Part shown: positions 8,213-17,552 of the stretch, in pieces | Position numbering within the stretch: position 1 is the first letter of the stretch | Layout: each line of letters begins with the position of its first letter | Assembly: GCA_900199595.1 (NCBI GenBank) | Contig: FZRB01000015.1 | Span: 1 to 64,000 of the forward strand | DNA length: 64,000 nt | Source: Lachnospiraceae bacterium | GTDB lineage: Bacteria; Bacillota; Clostridia; Lachnospirales; Lachnospiraceae | Direction: 5' to 3' | Notes under the pieces: generated by a model | What the model was told of the DNA's origin: nothing | The model's database searches: none | Seen by the model: only the letters and a program-made list of their open reading frames with translations | Translations under genes and position numbers: made by a program

Positions 8213-9748
8213 TTAAAAATCTTCACTACTCGTATCTGAAATTCCAGACTTAGCAGCATCCAGTTCCTCAGTATTAACTTCAAGTTTTATATATCCATCA
8301 GGTTTAATATTCCGGTTGCTCATGAGTATGACCGTCTCTATATTCATTCCACGTGGGAACTGATCATGTATCGATATCTTTTTTAAACTAAAGTCATGTT
8401 CAAGAAGAATTTTCAGATCTCTTGCAAGGGTTGCCGGATTACAGGAAACATACACCAGTTTTTCAGGTGCCATCTTTACTATAGTTTCCAGAAGTTTTTC
8501 ATCGCAGCCTTTGCGAGGTGGATCTACGACTACAACATCCGCCCTGTAATCTTCCTCACCGGGCATCTTACTCTTCTCATACAACTCCGTAACTACATCC
8601 TCTGCTTTTCCAACAAAGAATCTTGTATTCTTTATATCATTCAGTGCTGCATTTTTCTCAGCATCTTCTATTGCCTGTGGAACTATTTCAACTCCAAACA
8701 CTTTCTCTGCTTTCTTTGCAAGAAACAGTGATATTGTTCCTATACCGCAGTACATATCCCACACCTTTTCTTTTCCTGTAAGTGCAGCATATTCCAACGC
8801 CTTATCATAAAGCATCTTTGTCTGGGCAGGATTAACCTGATAGAAGGAGTCAGCCGAAATCCTGAACTTTACATCACCGATATAATCCTCTATGTACTGC
8901 TCACCATAGATATAAACGGTCTTATCTCCCATAATCTTGTTGGTGTTTTTCTTATTAATATTTACTGCAACAGAAGTAAGCTTAATATCCGAATCAATAT
9001 CCTTTGAATATTCAGCCACACTTCTATTAAGTGTATCAATCAACTCATCCTTTAAGGGAAGCTTCGATCCGTTTATGACAAGAGTCACCATCAGCTGCCC
9101 TGTTTTAAAACCTATTCTTGTAAGAATATGTCTAAGAAGTCCCTTACCACTTTGTTCATCATATATCTGAATATTGTTATCATCAGCCCACTTACAAACA
9201 CCATCAGTAATATATTTATTTACAGTATGACCAATGATACAGTCATCAACAGGAATGATTGAATGAGTCCTTCCGGCATAAAACCCAGTTACCGTTTTTC
9301 CGTCTTTATCCAAACCAACAGGAAACTGCATTTTATTTCTGTATCTCATAAAAGAGTTCTCGGAAATGTCATCCATACCATGAACTTCTTCCAGATACTG
9401 TTCAGGATTCTCTATCCCACCTATCCTCTTAAGACATCCCAGGACTCTGTCCTTTTTTATCTCAACTTCTTTCTCATAGGTTATATGCTGTAAAGTGCAT
9501 CCTCCACACTGTCTTGCCACAGGACACACAGGCTCACATCTGAACTTCGATGGAACAGTCAGCTTCTCCAGTCTTCCAAAGCAAAGATTCTTCTTCACCT
9601 TCACTATACGAACCTCAGCCTCATCACCTACAGCCGTATCCTTCACAAAAACAGTCATACCATTAATGTGTCCGATTCCCAATCCTTCATCCGACATATC
9701 CTCGATACATACACTATATATTTCATTCTTCCTTATCTCATCAATCAT
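8213..9748 (-). CDS. rlmD: 23S rRNA (uracil-1939-C5)-methyltransferase RlmD
   Basis: A 511-residue class I SAM methyltransferase of the RumA/RlmD family that makes m5U in 23S rRNA. It has an N-terminal TRAM domain (about 1-65), a 4Fe-4S set (C75, C81, C84 and C170), the SAM motif DMYCGIGTISLFLAKKAEKV (331-350), DPPRKG (409-414), nucleophile C436 in VYVSCNPATL, and the catalytic glutamate E471. The ribosome site GAGGACTTGAG precedes the ATG. The tail after residue 480 is an extension beyond the family core, and its IETVILMSNR part matches the fragment at 6256-6327. Related substrate specificity (RlmC/TrmA type) is less likely because the TRAM and Fe-S parts are present. Confidence 0.93.
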   Translation of the reverse strand: MIDEIRKNEIYSVCIEDMSDEGLGIGHINGMTVFVKDTAVGDEAEVRIVKVKKNLCFGRLEKLTVPSKFRCEPVCPVARQCGGCTLQHITYEKEVEIKKDRVLGCLKRIGGIENPEQYLEEVHGMDDISENSFMRYRNKMQFPVGLDKDGKTVTGFYAGRTHSIIPVDDCIIGHTVNKYITDGVCKWADDNNIQIYDEQSGKGLLRHILTRIGFKTGQLMVTLVINGSKLPLKDELIDTLNRSVAEYSKDIDSDIKLTSVAVNINKKNTNKIMGDKTVYIYGEQYIEDYIGDVKFRISADSFYQVNPAQTKMLYDKALEYAALTGKEKVWDMYCGIGTISLFLAKKAEKVFGVEIVPQAIEDAEKNAALNDIKNTRFFVGKAEDVVTELYEKSKMPGEEDYRADVVVVDPPRKGCDEKLLETIVKMAPEKLVYVSCNPATLARDLKILLEHDFSLKKISIHDQFPRGMNIETVILMSNRNIKPDGYIKLEVNTEELDAAKSGISDTSSEDF

Positions 9749-9771
9749 CTCAAGTCCTCTTATTCTTTATT

Positions 9772-9945
9772 ACACTCGTTCATTATAATCTCGACCATAT
9801 CGACAAATCAAGTCACGAGTGTTATCTATGTATATTACGAATAATATACAATCAATTTCACATTCTTTTCTATAAATTATTAATTCGCGAACGAGCTGAG
9901 TCCCTCTGGTAAACAACTCGTAAATGCAAGTCACAGCTCGTCGCG
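9772..9945. repeat. Cluster of CTCGT-containing inverted repeats
   Basis: In the gap between the CarD-family gene and rlmD: ACACTCGT (9772-9779) / ACGAGTGT (9815-9822), and CGCGAACGAGCTG (9886-9898) / CAGCTCGTCGCG (9934-9945; a one-base bulge). An additional AACTCGT lies between the second pair. No convincing gene is seen in 9749-10002. Confidence 0.6.
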
Positions 9946-9980
9946 GAAACAACTTCTATTATCCACTAATTATTCCATAT

Positions 9981-10013
9981 AAACGAAGAACGAGTGAGCT
10001 TTTTAAGCCCACT
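9981..10013 (-). terminator. Terminator overlapping the CarD-family stop codon
   Basis: On minus, CGAGTGGGCTT-AAA-AAGCTCACTCG forms an 11-bp stem with one mismatch, followed by TTCTTCGTTT. The TAA stop codon (10003-10005) lies at the stem-loop junction, so the last codons of the gene form the 5' arm. Confidence 0.6.
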
Positions 10014-10506
10014 CGATCTTATCCTTCAGATAATCCTTTACCTCATCCTTATTCATATCCAGGGATATAGCCAGCTCCCCGCAGAGGCTGTCCTCCGCAA
10101 GATGGAAATATTTCGAATCCGAAGCTGTAACCTTCTTTCCCTCAGCTGTCCTTTCCTGAACTCTTGCATTTATGGTTTTGATCAACTCTACAAGTATTCT
10201 CGGATTACATGTAAGCACAGCCTGTTTATATTCAAGCTCTCTTCTTTTTTCCTCGATTATCTCAAGATTTTCTATATCAACTATACTGTCAATAAATGCC
10301 TCTGCTTCCTGCCTCGACATAACCTTTCTCATAACAACCCGGTCATTATCCACAGGGGTAAATATCTCGCTGTCTCTTATATAACAAGGCACCATAGTAT
10401 AGTACAGTTTATCCTTAACTGCACCCGCCATTTTCATAGGACCGATATCTGTAATTTTGCAGACACCACTGCTGCCATAAATTATATAATCGCCAACATT
10501 ATACAT
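10003..10506 (-). CDS. CarD/CdnL/TRCF-type RNA polymerase-interacting regulator
   Basis: A 167-residue protein with the N-terminal CarD/TRCF-RID fold: MYNVGDYIIYGSSGVCKITD and then the YYTMVPCY beta strand. A helical C-terminal domain follows, ending KDKIEWA. In the family the N-terminal domain binds the RNA polymerase beta subunit and the C-terminal part contacts promoter DNA, stabilising open complexes. Length and domain order are normal. AGGGAG precedes the ATG. It is monocistronic, with its own terminator at the stop codon. Confidence 0.88.
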   Translation of the reverse strand: MYNVGDYIIYGSSGVCKITDIGPMKMAGAVKDKLYYTMVPCYIRDSEIFTPVDNDRVVMRKVMSRQEAEAFIDSIVDIENLEIIEEKRRELEYKQAVLTCNPRILVELIKTINARVQERTAEGKKVTASDSKYFHLAEDSLCGELAISLDMNKDEVKDYLKDKIEWA

Positions 10507-10662
10507 TTACAAAACTCCCTATTCCAAAAGAAAAATCAACATTTCCTAAACCCCCGTGTATTCCTATCTTAACACAGTAATCGCTTGAACGTAAGGAGTA
10601 ATTTTAATTTCGTGAAAATGACTTAAAAATGCTTTATTCCTTGGTTAATATTGCATATATAA

Positions 10663-12945
10663 CTATTTGTATTCTTCCACTTTTTCAAAGCTTTTGGTAT
10701 CAAATGAGGTTATAGCTTTTCCGATTTCAACTACATAGAGATAATCGCCAATTATTAGTCCTCTTATATCATCCATCTGTTCGTAGGTTCCACCACTCCA
10801 GCTATCACCACCCAGGTTATACTCCAGTTTATTCTTGAAACCATTTTTCTCATCATAGTCAAATACCAGATAATTATTCGAGTAAAAATCATCATTCTCA
10901 GTTCTGATCTCCTGGACGTAATCAGAACCCATCATACCAACAAAGCCAAATAATCCATCCCTGTCATCAAACATAAGTGTCTTCCTGTTACCGAACACTG
11001 CCGAGTATTCATAGGTGTCCAGAACTAACCTGTCCTTTTCCTTCACATTTTCAGGATCTGATACATCAAACATAGATAACTTAATGCACTCAGTTCCGCC
11101 AAACTCATTTGTGTCATAACCTATTCCCAGAAGAAGTCCATCACTGTATGGATGCAGGTATGCTGAGAATCCCGGAATTTTCAGATAATCGGTTATTTCA
11201 GGATTTTCAGGATCCGAAAGGTCCACTGCAAACAAAGGATCTGTGTTTCTGAAGGTAACAAAATATGCCGTCCTTCCCATGAATCTTGCAGACTTGATTG
11301 TTTCACCCTCAGCCAGTTTCTTTATTACACTGAGTTTCTTAAGACCTTTATCATATATATAAAGACCATTGTATGTAGACCCACCATCTCTGTAGGTTGT
11401 AACAAGCCTTAAGCAGTCATCATATTCATCAATACTGTAATCATCATTCAGGTATCCCGGAAAACTTCCCTCACATATGTATTCCAGCTTTCCTTTATTA
11501 TAAGCAACTTTAATGATCTTGCTGTCGTCCAGGAAGCCGAAAGTGCGCCAGTTGAATCTTTTATCTGTAAGGAATATATTGTTGCTGCTGACGTAAAGGG
11601 AGCTACTTCCTGCCAGGAGTCCCATTCTGTCAGTTATATTATTCTTCTTTACATTTATTGCAGAAATAACCACATAGCTCTGATTACAGCCATCAGGCTG
11701 AACTATAAGATCATCATTATCAATGATTAATCCATCTATTTCCGGCAAATAAGTCTCCCTGTCTTTTTTTGATATCTTTTCAATCTCTACGTATTTTCTG
11801 GAAAATGTATACAGATAATCTCCCACAAGTCTTGAAGAATCATAATCGCCGTCCTGTATAAACTCCTTAACGAATTCAGGATTACTTCTATCCCTGATAT
11901 CATATAGTACTATGGCTGTTTTTCCACTATACCTGTTAAACAGGCGATTAGTGTAAACATCATTTCCGTCATCTTCCTCTACCCAGCTGTCCCGATCATC
12001 TTTTCCTATCACAACCAGTTTATCTTCCGCAATATACATTTCTATATTGATCACTGCCATTTTAAGAAGATTAATGCTGCTGACTTTTTCTATCTTTCCT
12101 TTTTTCGCACTATAAATGTTTATATGCTCTTTAGAACTGTCATATTCATATATATACTTACCATCTGTCTTAACTATGTCTGCTTCCGAAACTCCCTCTG
12201 TACGTATATTTGTGTCTGTATAGTACTCAGCTTGGTCTGCTGCTATTCCAATAGTATCCGAAGCACCCGACTGAGTTTTCGCAGCTGAAGTAGAAGGCAT
12301 CATATATCTGATTCCGTCATCCTCATAGTCTTCCATGGCCTGCTCTCTTTTTTTCGTAAGGTCTTCAAGATATTCCTTATAATCATTCAGGATATCATAT
12401 GCCATATCATAATTATCTGTTTTCGAGCTCTTAAACAAACTTTTCTTTTCATTATTATCCGATTCAGCTGAACCAACAGCCTCTTCTGACTCAATGGTTT
12501 CTTCTGATCCATAAGCCTCTGCTGATTCAACAGCCTCATCCGGTTCATTCATTTCACCACTGATTTCTTCAATTATCACATCTTCATTTTCTTCATATAC
12601 TCCCGAAGTCATGACTGCATCATCAGTTTTTTTACTGCCTCTTCCAATCTTTACTCCCAGCCCGAAAACAAGTACGAGAGATGCCGCTACTGCTATAGGA
12701 ATTATTATCTTTCTTACATTTTTCTTACGTTTCTTTTCTATGGAGACAATAGTATTCTCAAGCTTTATTTCCGGAACATCTATGCTGTCCTTTCTTTTCT
12801 CCATTTCTTCAGAGGAAAGAGATGCCAGCTTCTTCTCGATAGCGTCCGGTCTTAATGATTCAGGAATATCAACACCACTGTTTTTTAAGCGGTTTTTTAT
12901 GTAGATATCCTGCTCATTTATGTTGTTCATGTTATCATTTTTCAT
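10663..12945 (-). CDS. Membrane-anchored beta-propeller protein, probable ECF sigma partner
   Basis: A 760-residue protein. Residues 1 to about 75 are cytoplasmic (including IPESLRPDAI), one membrane helix follows (about 76-98, IIIPIAVAASLVLVFGLGVK), then an acidic linker (about 120-170), then a large extracellular domain. That domain matches secreted proteins with a C-terminal beta-propeller (Beta_propel family), e.g. GVSEADIVKTDGKYIYEYDS near its start and repeated strands such as DGLLLGIGYD. It lies 79 bases downstream of an ECF sigma gene. The topology suggests an anti-sigma-like transmembrane sensor; this is inferred, since no classical zinc anti-sigma motif is visible. Confidence 0.82.
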   Translation of the reverse strand: MKNDNMNNINEQDIYIKNRLKNSGVDIPESLRPDAIEKKLASLSSEEMEKRKDSIDVPEIKLENTIVSIEKKRKKNVRKIIIPIAVAASLVLVFGLGVKIGRGSKKTDDAVMTSGVYEENEDVIIEEISGEMNEPDEAVESAEAYGSEETIESEEAVGSAESDNNEKKSLFKSSKTDNYDMAYDILNDYKEYLEDLTKKREQAMEDYEDDGIRYMMPSTSAAKTQSGASDTIGIAADQAEYYTDTNIRTEGVSEADIVKTDGKYIYEYDSSKEHINIYSAKKGKIEKVSSINLLKMAVINIEMYIAEDKLVVIGKDDRDSWVEEDDGNDVYTNRLFNRYSGKTAIVLYDIRDRSNPEFVKEFIQDGDYDSSRLVGDYLYTFSRKYVEIEKISKKDRETYLPEIDGLIIDNDDLIVQPDGCNQSYVVISAINVKKNNITDRMGLLAGSSSLYVSSNNIFLTDKRFNWRTFGFLDDSKIIKVAYNKGKLEYICEGSFPGYLNDDYSIDEYDDCLRLVTTYRDGGSTYNGLYIYDKGLKKLSVIKKLAEGETIKSARFMGRTAYFVTFRNTDPLFAVDLSDPENPEITDYLKIPGFSAYLHPYSDGLLLGIGYDTNEFGGTECIKLSMFDVSDPENVKEKDRLVLDTYEYSAVFGNRKTLMFDDRDGLFGFVGMMGSDYVQEIRTENDDFYSNNYLVFDYDEKNGFKNKLEYNLGGDSWSGGTYEQMDDIRGLIIGDYLYVVEIGKAITSFDTKSFEKVEEYK

Positions 12946-13024
12946 GGTATTATCCTCTTAATATGATTCTACGTTCACTCAGAATGAGTTATATCCATTA
13001 TGATTCTGTTAATATCTATCCTTG

Positions 13025-13567
13025 CTAAGACAGATACGCTCTCATCTTCGCCAGCGCCCTGCTGTATTTGGATCTTACAGTATTCCGATTAAGCTTCATT
13101 ATCTCCGCCACCTCCTGGCTGTCGTACTCGCCGAAAACTGTCATACTAACAATTTCTTTTTCCTCTTCCGAAAGAACTCTGAAGGCATTTTCAATAAGCA
13201 TCCTGTCCTCGACATTTTTCATGGAATTATCCTTCGAAGAGACCACCTCAGAAAAATCCTCTATAGAACCGGACATTTCATTTTCACGTGTGGAGATATA
13301 CTCTTTTATTATCCTGCTGATCTTATTTGACAGTATCCTGAATATCCAGCCTCGAAATGCGCTCTCATCTCTGAGCTTACTCAGGCCAGAATAAGCATCC
13401 AGGACGGTATCGCTTACAACATTTTCGGCGTCCTCCGGATTTCCCAGCCTCATAAGTGCAGTTTTGTATAAGTCTTTATATATGCTCTCATAGAGCTCTG
13501 CAAATGCATGCGGATCACCGGCTCTGGCCTGCCTTACCAGGGCGATCTGCCTTTCATTATCAATCAT
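13025..13567 (-). CDS. ECF-type RNA polymerase sigma factor
   Basis: A 180-residue sigma-70 family ECF factor. Region 2 includes HAFAELYESIYKDLYKTALM and the DAENVVSDTVLDAY segment; region 4 is a classic HTH with LSEEEKEIVSMTVFGEYDSQ followed by EVAEIMKLNRNTVRSKYSRA. It is first in an operon with the beta-propeller membrane protein, which probably controls its activity. The stimulus is unknown. Confidence 0.9.
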   Translation of the reverse strand: MIDNERQIALVRQARAGDPHAFAELYESIYKDLYKTALMRLGNPEDAENVVSDTVLDAYSGLSKLRDESAFRGWIFRILSNKISRIIKEYISTRENEMSGSIEDFSEVVSSKDNSMKNVEDRMLIENAFRVLSEEEKEIVSMTVFGEYDSQEVAEIMKLNRNTVRSKYSRALAKMRAYLS

Positions 13568-13715
13568 TAATGATCCCTATCCTCCCGATTATCTATATAT
13601 AGATTTATTATCTTCGCTGCGAATAATAACGTTATATATCTCCATAGTGTATATTATTTATCTGTCTGTTGCATCTAAATCTTCAATTTCAAAAAATAAT
13701 TTAAATAAATGCAGC

Positions 13716-13753
13716 AAAAAAAGTAGACCGGCCCTGAGAAAAGACCGATCCAC
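13716..13753 (-). terminator. Terminator of the ytf-type transporter operon
   Basis: On minus, GTGGATCGGTC pairs fully (with G-U pairs) with GGCCGGTCTAC, and is followed by a run of T (13716-13722). It lies about 70 bases beyond the last permease gene. Confidence 0.8.
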
Positions 13754-13825
13754 CTTTAAAATTTTTAAAGAGGTTTACTTTGTAAAAAAATATAGACGTT
13801 TTATTTTTTTAAAAATATGGACGAT

Positions 13826-14884
13826 TTACTTTGTTAATAATTTCTTTTTCTTAGCCATTACTACACTCTGGATTACAAGGAAGATGCAGAGCATTGCAGC
13901 TATAGTAATACCTGTCCACCAAGCCTGATCAAGACCGGCTGATGAAACTATGTTCTGTATAGTGGCAAGTGAGAGTACACCAAACAGTGTACCGATTATA
14001 TTACCTACACCACCGGTAAGCATTGTACCACCGATGATAGAAGAAGCTATGGCATTCATTTCCATACCACTTGCATGTGATGCAGATCCTGAACCAACGT
14101 GCATGAAGTAAACGAAGCCTGCAACTCCTGCGAGAATTCCGCAGATAAGATGTGAAAGGAACTTTGTTCTCTTAACATTGATACCAAGCATCAGAGCACT
14201 CTGAGCATTTCCACCTACTGCATAGAAGCTGCGTCCGAGACGAGTCCATCTGAGCACGACAAAGAGTGCTATGACTACAAAGATTGCAACTAAAACACCT
14301 ATTTCTACATAAGCGTTTACATAGTTACCAAGTTTATTAACGGAACCAAAGCCCGGAACTATAACTCTTGTATCCTTAAGAGCTACGAACTTTTCATTCT
14401 CTACGTTGAACGGCGCTGTATGAACAATAGTCGTCATACCTCTTGCAAAGAACATACCAGCAAGAGTAACGATAAACGGCTGTATATCCAAATAAGCTAC
14501 AAGGAAGCCCTGAACAAGACCAAATGCAAGACCTATCATAAGTGCTATACAGATAGCGCCGAATATATTTCCGTTATGAAAATCAAGATATACTGCGCAG
14601 CTCATGCTGACGAGAGCAACCACACCACCGACCGAGATGTCAATTCCGCCACAGATCATAACAAGACTCATACCGCAGGATGTGATTATAAGTGCTGCAT
14701 TACTGTTCAACAGGTTAAAGAAGGTCTGAGGCTTCAGAAAGCCCTGTCCCTGAAATACTATGGCACCTATGTACATCAGAAAGAATACTACTATCGTGAT
14801 CGTAAGAAGAAGGTTTGTATCACTGGTTCTTCCGAACCATCCCATAAACTTATTTCCTATGTTCTTATTATCCTTGCTGTTCAT
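13826..14884 (-). CDS. Sugar ABC transporter permease, YjfF-type
   Basis: A 352-residue integral membrane permease of the BPD_transp_2 (ribose/galactofuranose) family with about ten hydrophobic segments. The family motif appears in the last third as NAIASSIIGGTMLTGGVGNI. Paired with a second permease directly upstream (1-bp gap) and a double-cassette ATPase, it makes the heterodimeric channel of a CUT2-type importer, as in YtfT-YjfF. It is the last gene of the operon, followed by a terminator. Substrate is inferred as a pentofuranose from the linked araD and FGGY kinase. Confidence 0.88.
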   Translation of the reverse strand: MNSKDNKNIGNKFMGWFGRTSDTNLLLTITIVVFFLMYIGAIVFQGQGFLKPQTFFNLLNSNAALIITSCGMSLVMICGGIDISVGGVVALVSMSCAVYLDFHNGNIFGAICIALMIGLAFGLVQGFLVAYLDIQPFIVTLAGMFFARGMTTIVHTAPFNVENEKFVALKDTRVIVPGFGSVNKLGNYVNAYVEIGVLVAIFVVIALFVVLRWTRLGRSFYAVGGNAQSALMLGINVKRTKFLSHLICGILAGVAGFVYFMHVGSGSASHASGMEMNAIASSIIGGTMLTGGVGNIIGTLFGVLSLATIQNIVSSAGLDQAWWTGITIAAMLCIFLVIQSVVMAKKKKLLTK

Positions 14885-14885
14885 C

Positions 14886-15944
14886 TTAAGCCACCTCCTT
14901 CTTAGGAGCTATCTTAGCCCAGAGCTGAGCAAGCTTCTTTCTTACTATTGGTGTACTGAGTACAACCAGTATGATAACAACTACAGCCTTGTATGCTGAA
15001 AGTGCCTCTGAATTAACATTCATCTTGTAAAGTGTTGTTGTAAGGAACTGAATAACATATGCACCGAGTATTGATGCAGTCATGTTAAACTTTCCACCAC
15101 TGAGCGCATTTCCTCCAAGAGCTACTGCGAGGATTGCATCCATTTCTATATCCTTAGCTATAACCGAATAGTTGATGGTTGACAGACGGCTTACCTTGAT
15201 AAGTCCGGCAACTGCCACGCAGAGACCAAGGATAACAAATGTAATAAACTTAATGAATTCAGGATTTATACCATTCAGTCTTGATGAACTTCCGTTGATA
15301 CCTACTGACTGAGTATAAAGACCAAGCGTTGTGAACTTAAGCACAAGCATGATAACTATCACACAGGCAAGTGCTATAAAGAAAGGTGTCGGAATCGGGA
15401 TGCCTGGTATATATCCACCAAAATATCCAAAGGATGGCTCACTTATGATCGGGAGCTCATTGTTATTGATCCAGGCAGCTATGGAACGACCGGCTGTAAA
15501 GAGAATCAGCGTCGCAACCATCGGTTGTATCTTAAAGTATGCAACCAGGATTCCGTTAAATGCACCGAAAAGCATAGCAACTACACATGCTACTAAGAAT
15601 GCTACTATAATCGGAGCCTGAAGTGTTTCAGGTCTGGAATTATTACCACAAAGAACCTTCAGAATAACACTTCCTGCTATTGCTATAGCAGCGCCGACAC
15701 TGATATCCTGTCCACCTGATGCAGCAGTTACAAGTGTCATACCTATAGCAAGAATAGCAAGCTCTGAACCATAATCGAGAATGGTTATAAGATAACCGGA
15801 AAGAACCGGATTACCCATACTGTTTGTACCAAGAGATATCTTAAAGAATGACGGATCTGTTATGAGATTGAACAGAGCCAGTGCAGCAAGAGCTGCAAGA
15901 GGTATAAGTAATTGTTTGTTAAAAACGAATTTTCTGTTGTTCAT
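14886..15944 (-). CDS. Sugar ABC transporter permease, YtfT-type
   Basis: A 352-residue BPD_transp_2 permease with about ten membrane segments. Characteristic patches are GMTLVTAASGGQDISVGAAI near residue 80 and MDAILAVALGGNALSGGKFN near 270. It lies between the ATPase gene (1-bp gap) and the YjfF-type permease, the same order as in E. coli ytfQRT-yjfF. It is expected to form half of the membrane channel for the sugar delivered by the binding lipoprotein. Confidence 0.88.
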   Translation of the reverse strand: MNNRKFVFNKQLLIPLAALAALALFNLITDPSFFKISLGTNSMGNPVLSGYLITILDYGSELAILAIGMTLVTAASGGQDISVGAAIAIAGSVILKVLCGNNSRPETLQAPIIVAFLVACVVAMLFGAFNGILVAYFKIQPMVATLILFTAGRSIAAWINNNELPIISEPSFGYFGGYIPGIPIPTPFFIALACVIVIMLVLKFTTLGLYTQSVGINGSSSRLNGINPEFIKFITFVILGLCVAVAGLIKVSRLSTINYSVIAKDIEMDAILAVALGGNALSGGKFNMTASILGAYVIQFLTTTLYKMNVNSEALSAYKAVVVIILVVLSTPIVRKKLAQLWAKIAPKKEVA

Positions 15945-15945
15945 T

Positions 15946-17481
15946 TTACTTTCCTCCCTCCTCTGATTCTGCCTGTCCGCCGGCTATTGTCTTCATAATT
16001 CCACTCTGAGTCAGATCATCACCCTTAAGTTCTCCGACCACTTTTCTGTCTCGCATAACTACAAGTCTTGAGCAGGTACGAAGCATCTCATCTGTTTCTG
16101 AAGAGATAAATGTAATGCTCATTCCTTCTGATGCCAGTTTTAATACCAGCTTCTGTATATCAACCTTTGTACCTACATCGATACCTCTTGTAGGTTCATC
16201 CAGAATCAGATATTCCGGATGCATTAGCAGCCATCTGGCAACGATAACCTTCTGCTGATTTCCACCGGATAGTGATTTGATCGGAGTATCCGGAGAAGCA
16301 GTCTTGATATCCAGCAGCTTTATATATTCATCAGCAAGCTTATAAGTTTCCGACTTTGAATAAGGTTTGAAAAGTCCTCGCAGAACCTGAGATGCAAGTA
16401 TGATATTTTCACGCACTGACAGATCTCCGACGATACCATCAACCTTACGATCTTCAGGAAGATATGCGATACCCTGCTTCATGGCATCCAGAGGCTTCTG
16501 AATCTTAACCTCCTTGCCATTTTTCTTAACCTTACCGTTAATTACTCTGTCTGCTCCGAATATCGCTCTTACACATTCGCTTCGTCCTGATCCCAGAAGA
16601 CCGGTAAATCCATTAACCTCACCCTTCATTATATGGAAATCGAACGGTTTGATTCCGGCATCACTCTGAAGTCCTTCAGCTTCAAATACAGGAGTTTCAT
16701 CAGACTTAACTTCCTTAACACCCGAATCACCCTTGATATCTGACAGATCATCAAGTTCCTTTCCAAGCATCTTGGAAACGAGCTGAACTCTCGGTAAGTC
16801 TTTTATTTCATATTCTCCAACAAGCTTTCCATCTCTGAGAACGGTTATCTTATCGCAGACCTCATATACCTGATCCAGGAAATGAGTTACGAATATGATA
16901 CCAACACCCTTTGATTTAAGATCTCTCATAAGACCAAAAAGCTTCTTAACTTCGCTTTCATCAAGAGATGAAGTCGGTTCATCAAGGATAAGTACCTTAC
17001 ACTCCATATCAACCGCTCTGGCGATCGCAACCATCTGCTGAACTGCCAGTGAGCATGCAGCAAGCTGCTCATTTGCTCTTGCCGGAATATCGAGTGATTT
17101 CAGAATCTTATCTGCATCCTCGTTCATCTTCTTCCAGTTTGTAATACTTCCCTTTGTTCTGCCGATGTACATATTTTCTGCAACAGTAAGATTCGGACAT
17201 AGTGTTATCTCCTGATACACTGTACTGATTCCGAGGTTCTGCGCATCCTGTGGAGAATGGATATCTACCGTACCTTCTTTTCCTTTGAGGTACACCTCAC
17301 CATCATCCTTTTCGTACACGCCGGTTATAACCTTAATCAGAGTAGATTTACCTGCACCATTTTCACCCATGAGCGCATGTATCTCACCCTCACACAGAGT
17401 AAAGTCCACTCCCTGTAAAGCACGAACACCCGGAAAGCTTTTGTTTATATTATGTAATTCTAATACAGCCTTATCTTTCAC
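15946..17481 (-). CDS. Sugar ABC transporter ATP-binding protein, YtfR/RbsA-type
   Basis: A 511-residue protein with two ABC cassettes in tandem, typical of CUT2 sugar importers. Cassette 1 has Walker A GENGAGKST and Walker B LILDEPTSSLD. Cassette 2 has the usual degenerate Walker A (GLLGSGRSE), signature LSGGNQQK and Walker B LILDEPTRGID. In cassette 1 the signature region reads CSLAVQQMV, also usual for the family. It sits 71 bases downstream of the binding-protein gene and energises transport through the two permeases. Confidence 0.92.
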   Translation of the reverse strand: MKDKAVLELHNINKSFPGVRALQGVDFTLCEGEIHALMGENGAGKSTLIKVITGVYEKDDGEVYLKGKEGTVDIHSPQDAQNLGISTVYQEITLCPNLTVAENMYIGRTKGSITNWKKMNEDADKILKSLDIPARANEQLAACSLAVQQMVAIARAVDMECKVLILDEPTSSLDESEVKKLFGLMRDLKSKGVGIIFVTHFLDQVYEVCDKITVLRDGKLVGEYEIKDLPRVQLVSKMLGKELDDLSDIKGDSGVKEVKSDETPVFEAEGLQSDAGIKPFDFHIMKGEVNGFTGLLGSGRSECVRAIFGADRVINGKVKKNGKEVKIQKPLDAMKQGIAYLPEDRKVDGIVGDLSVRENIILASQVLRGLFKPYSKSETYKLADEYIKLLDIKTASPDTPIKSLSGGNQQKVIVARWLLMHPEYLILDEPTRGIDVGTKVDIQKLVLKLASEGMSITFISSETDEMLRTCSRLVVMRDRKVVGELKGDDLTQSGIMKTIAGGQAESEEGGK

Positions 17482-17552
17482 AGCTTCACCTCATTTTCAT
17501 TAAAAATGGGGTGTATCATAACTTTATGACACACCCCTGAATAGTCTAAATA

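Noticed and set aside
9770-9952. 60-codon minus frame between the CarD-family gene and rlmD
   Set aside because: No ribosome site or domain, and it runs through the inverted-repeat cluster.
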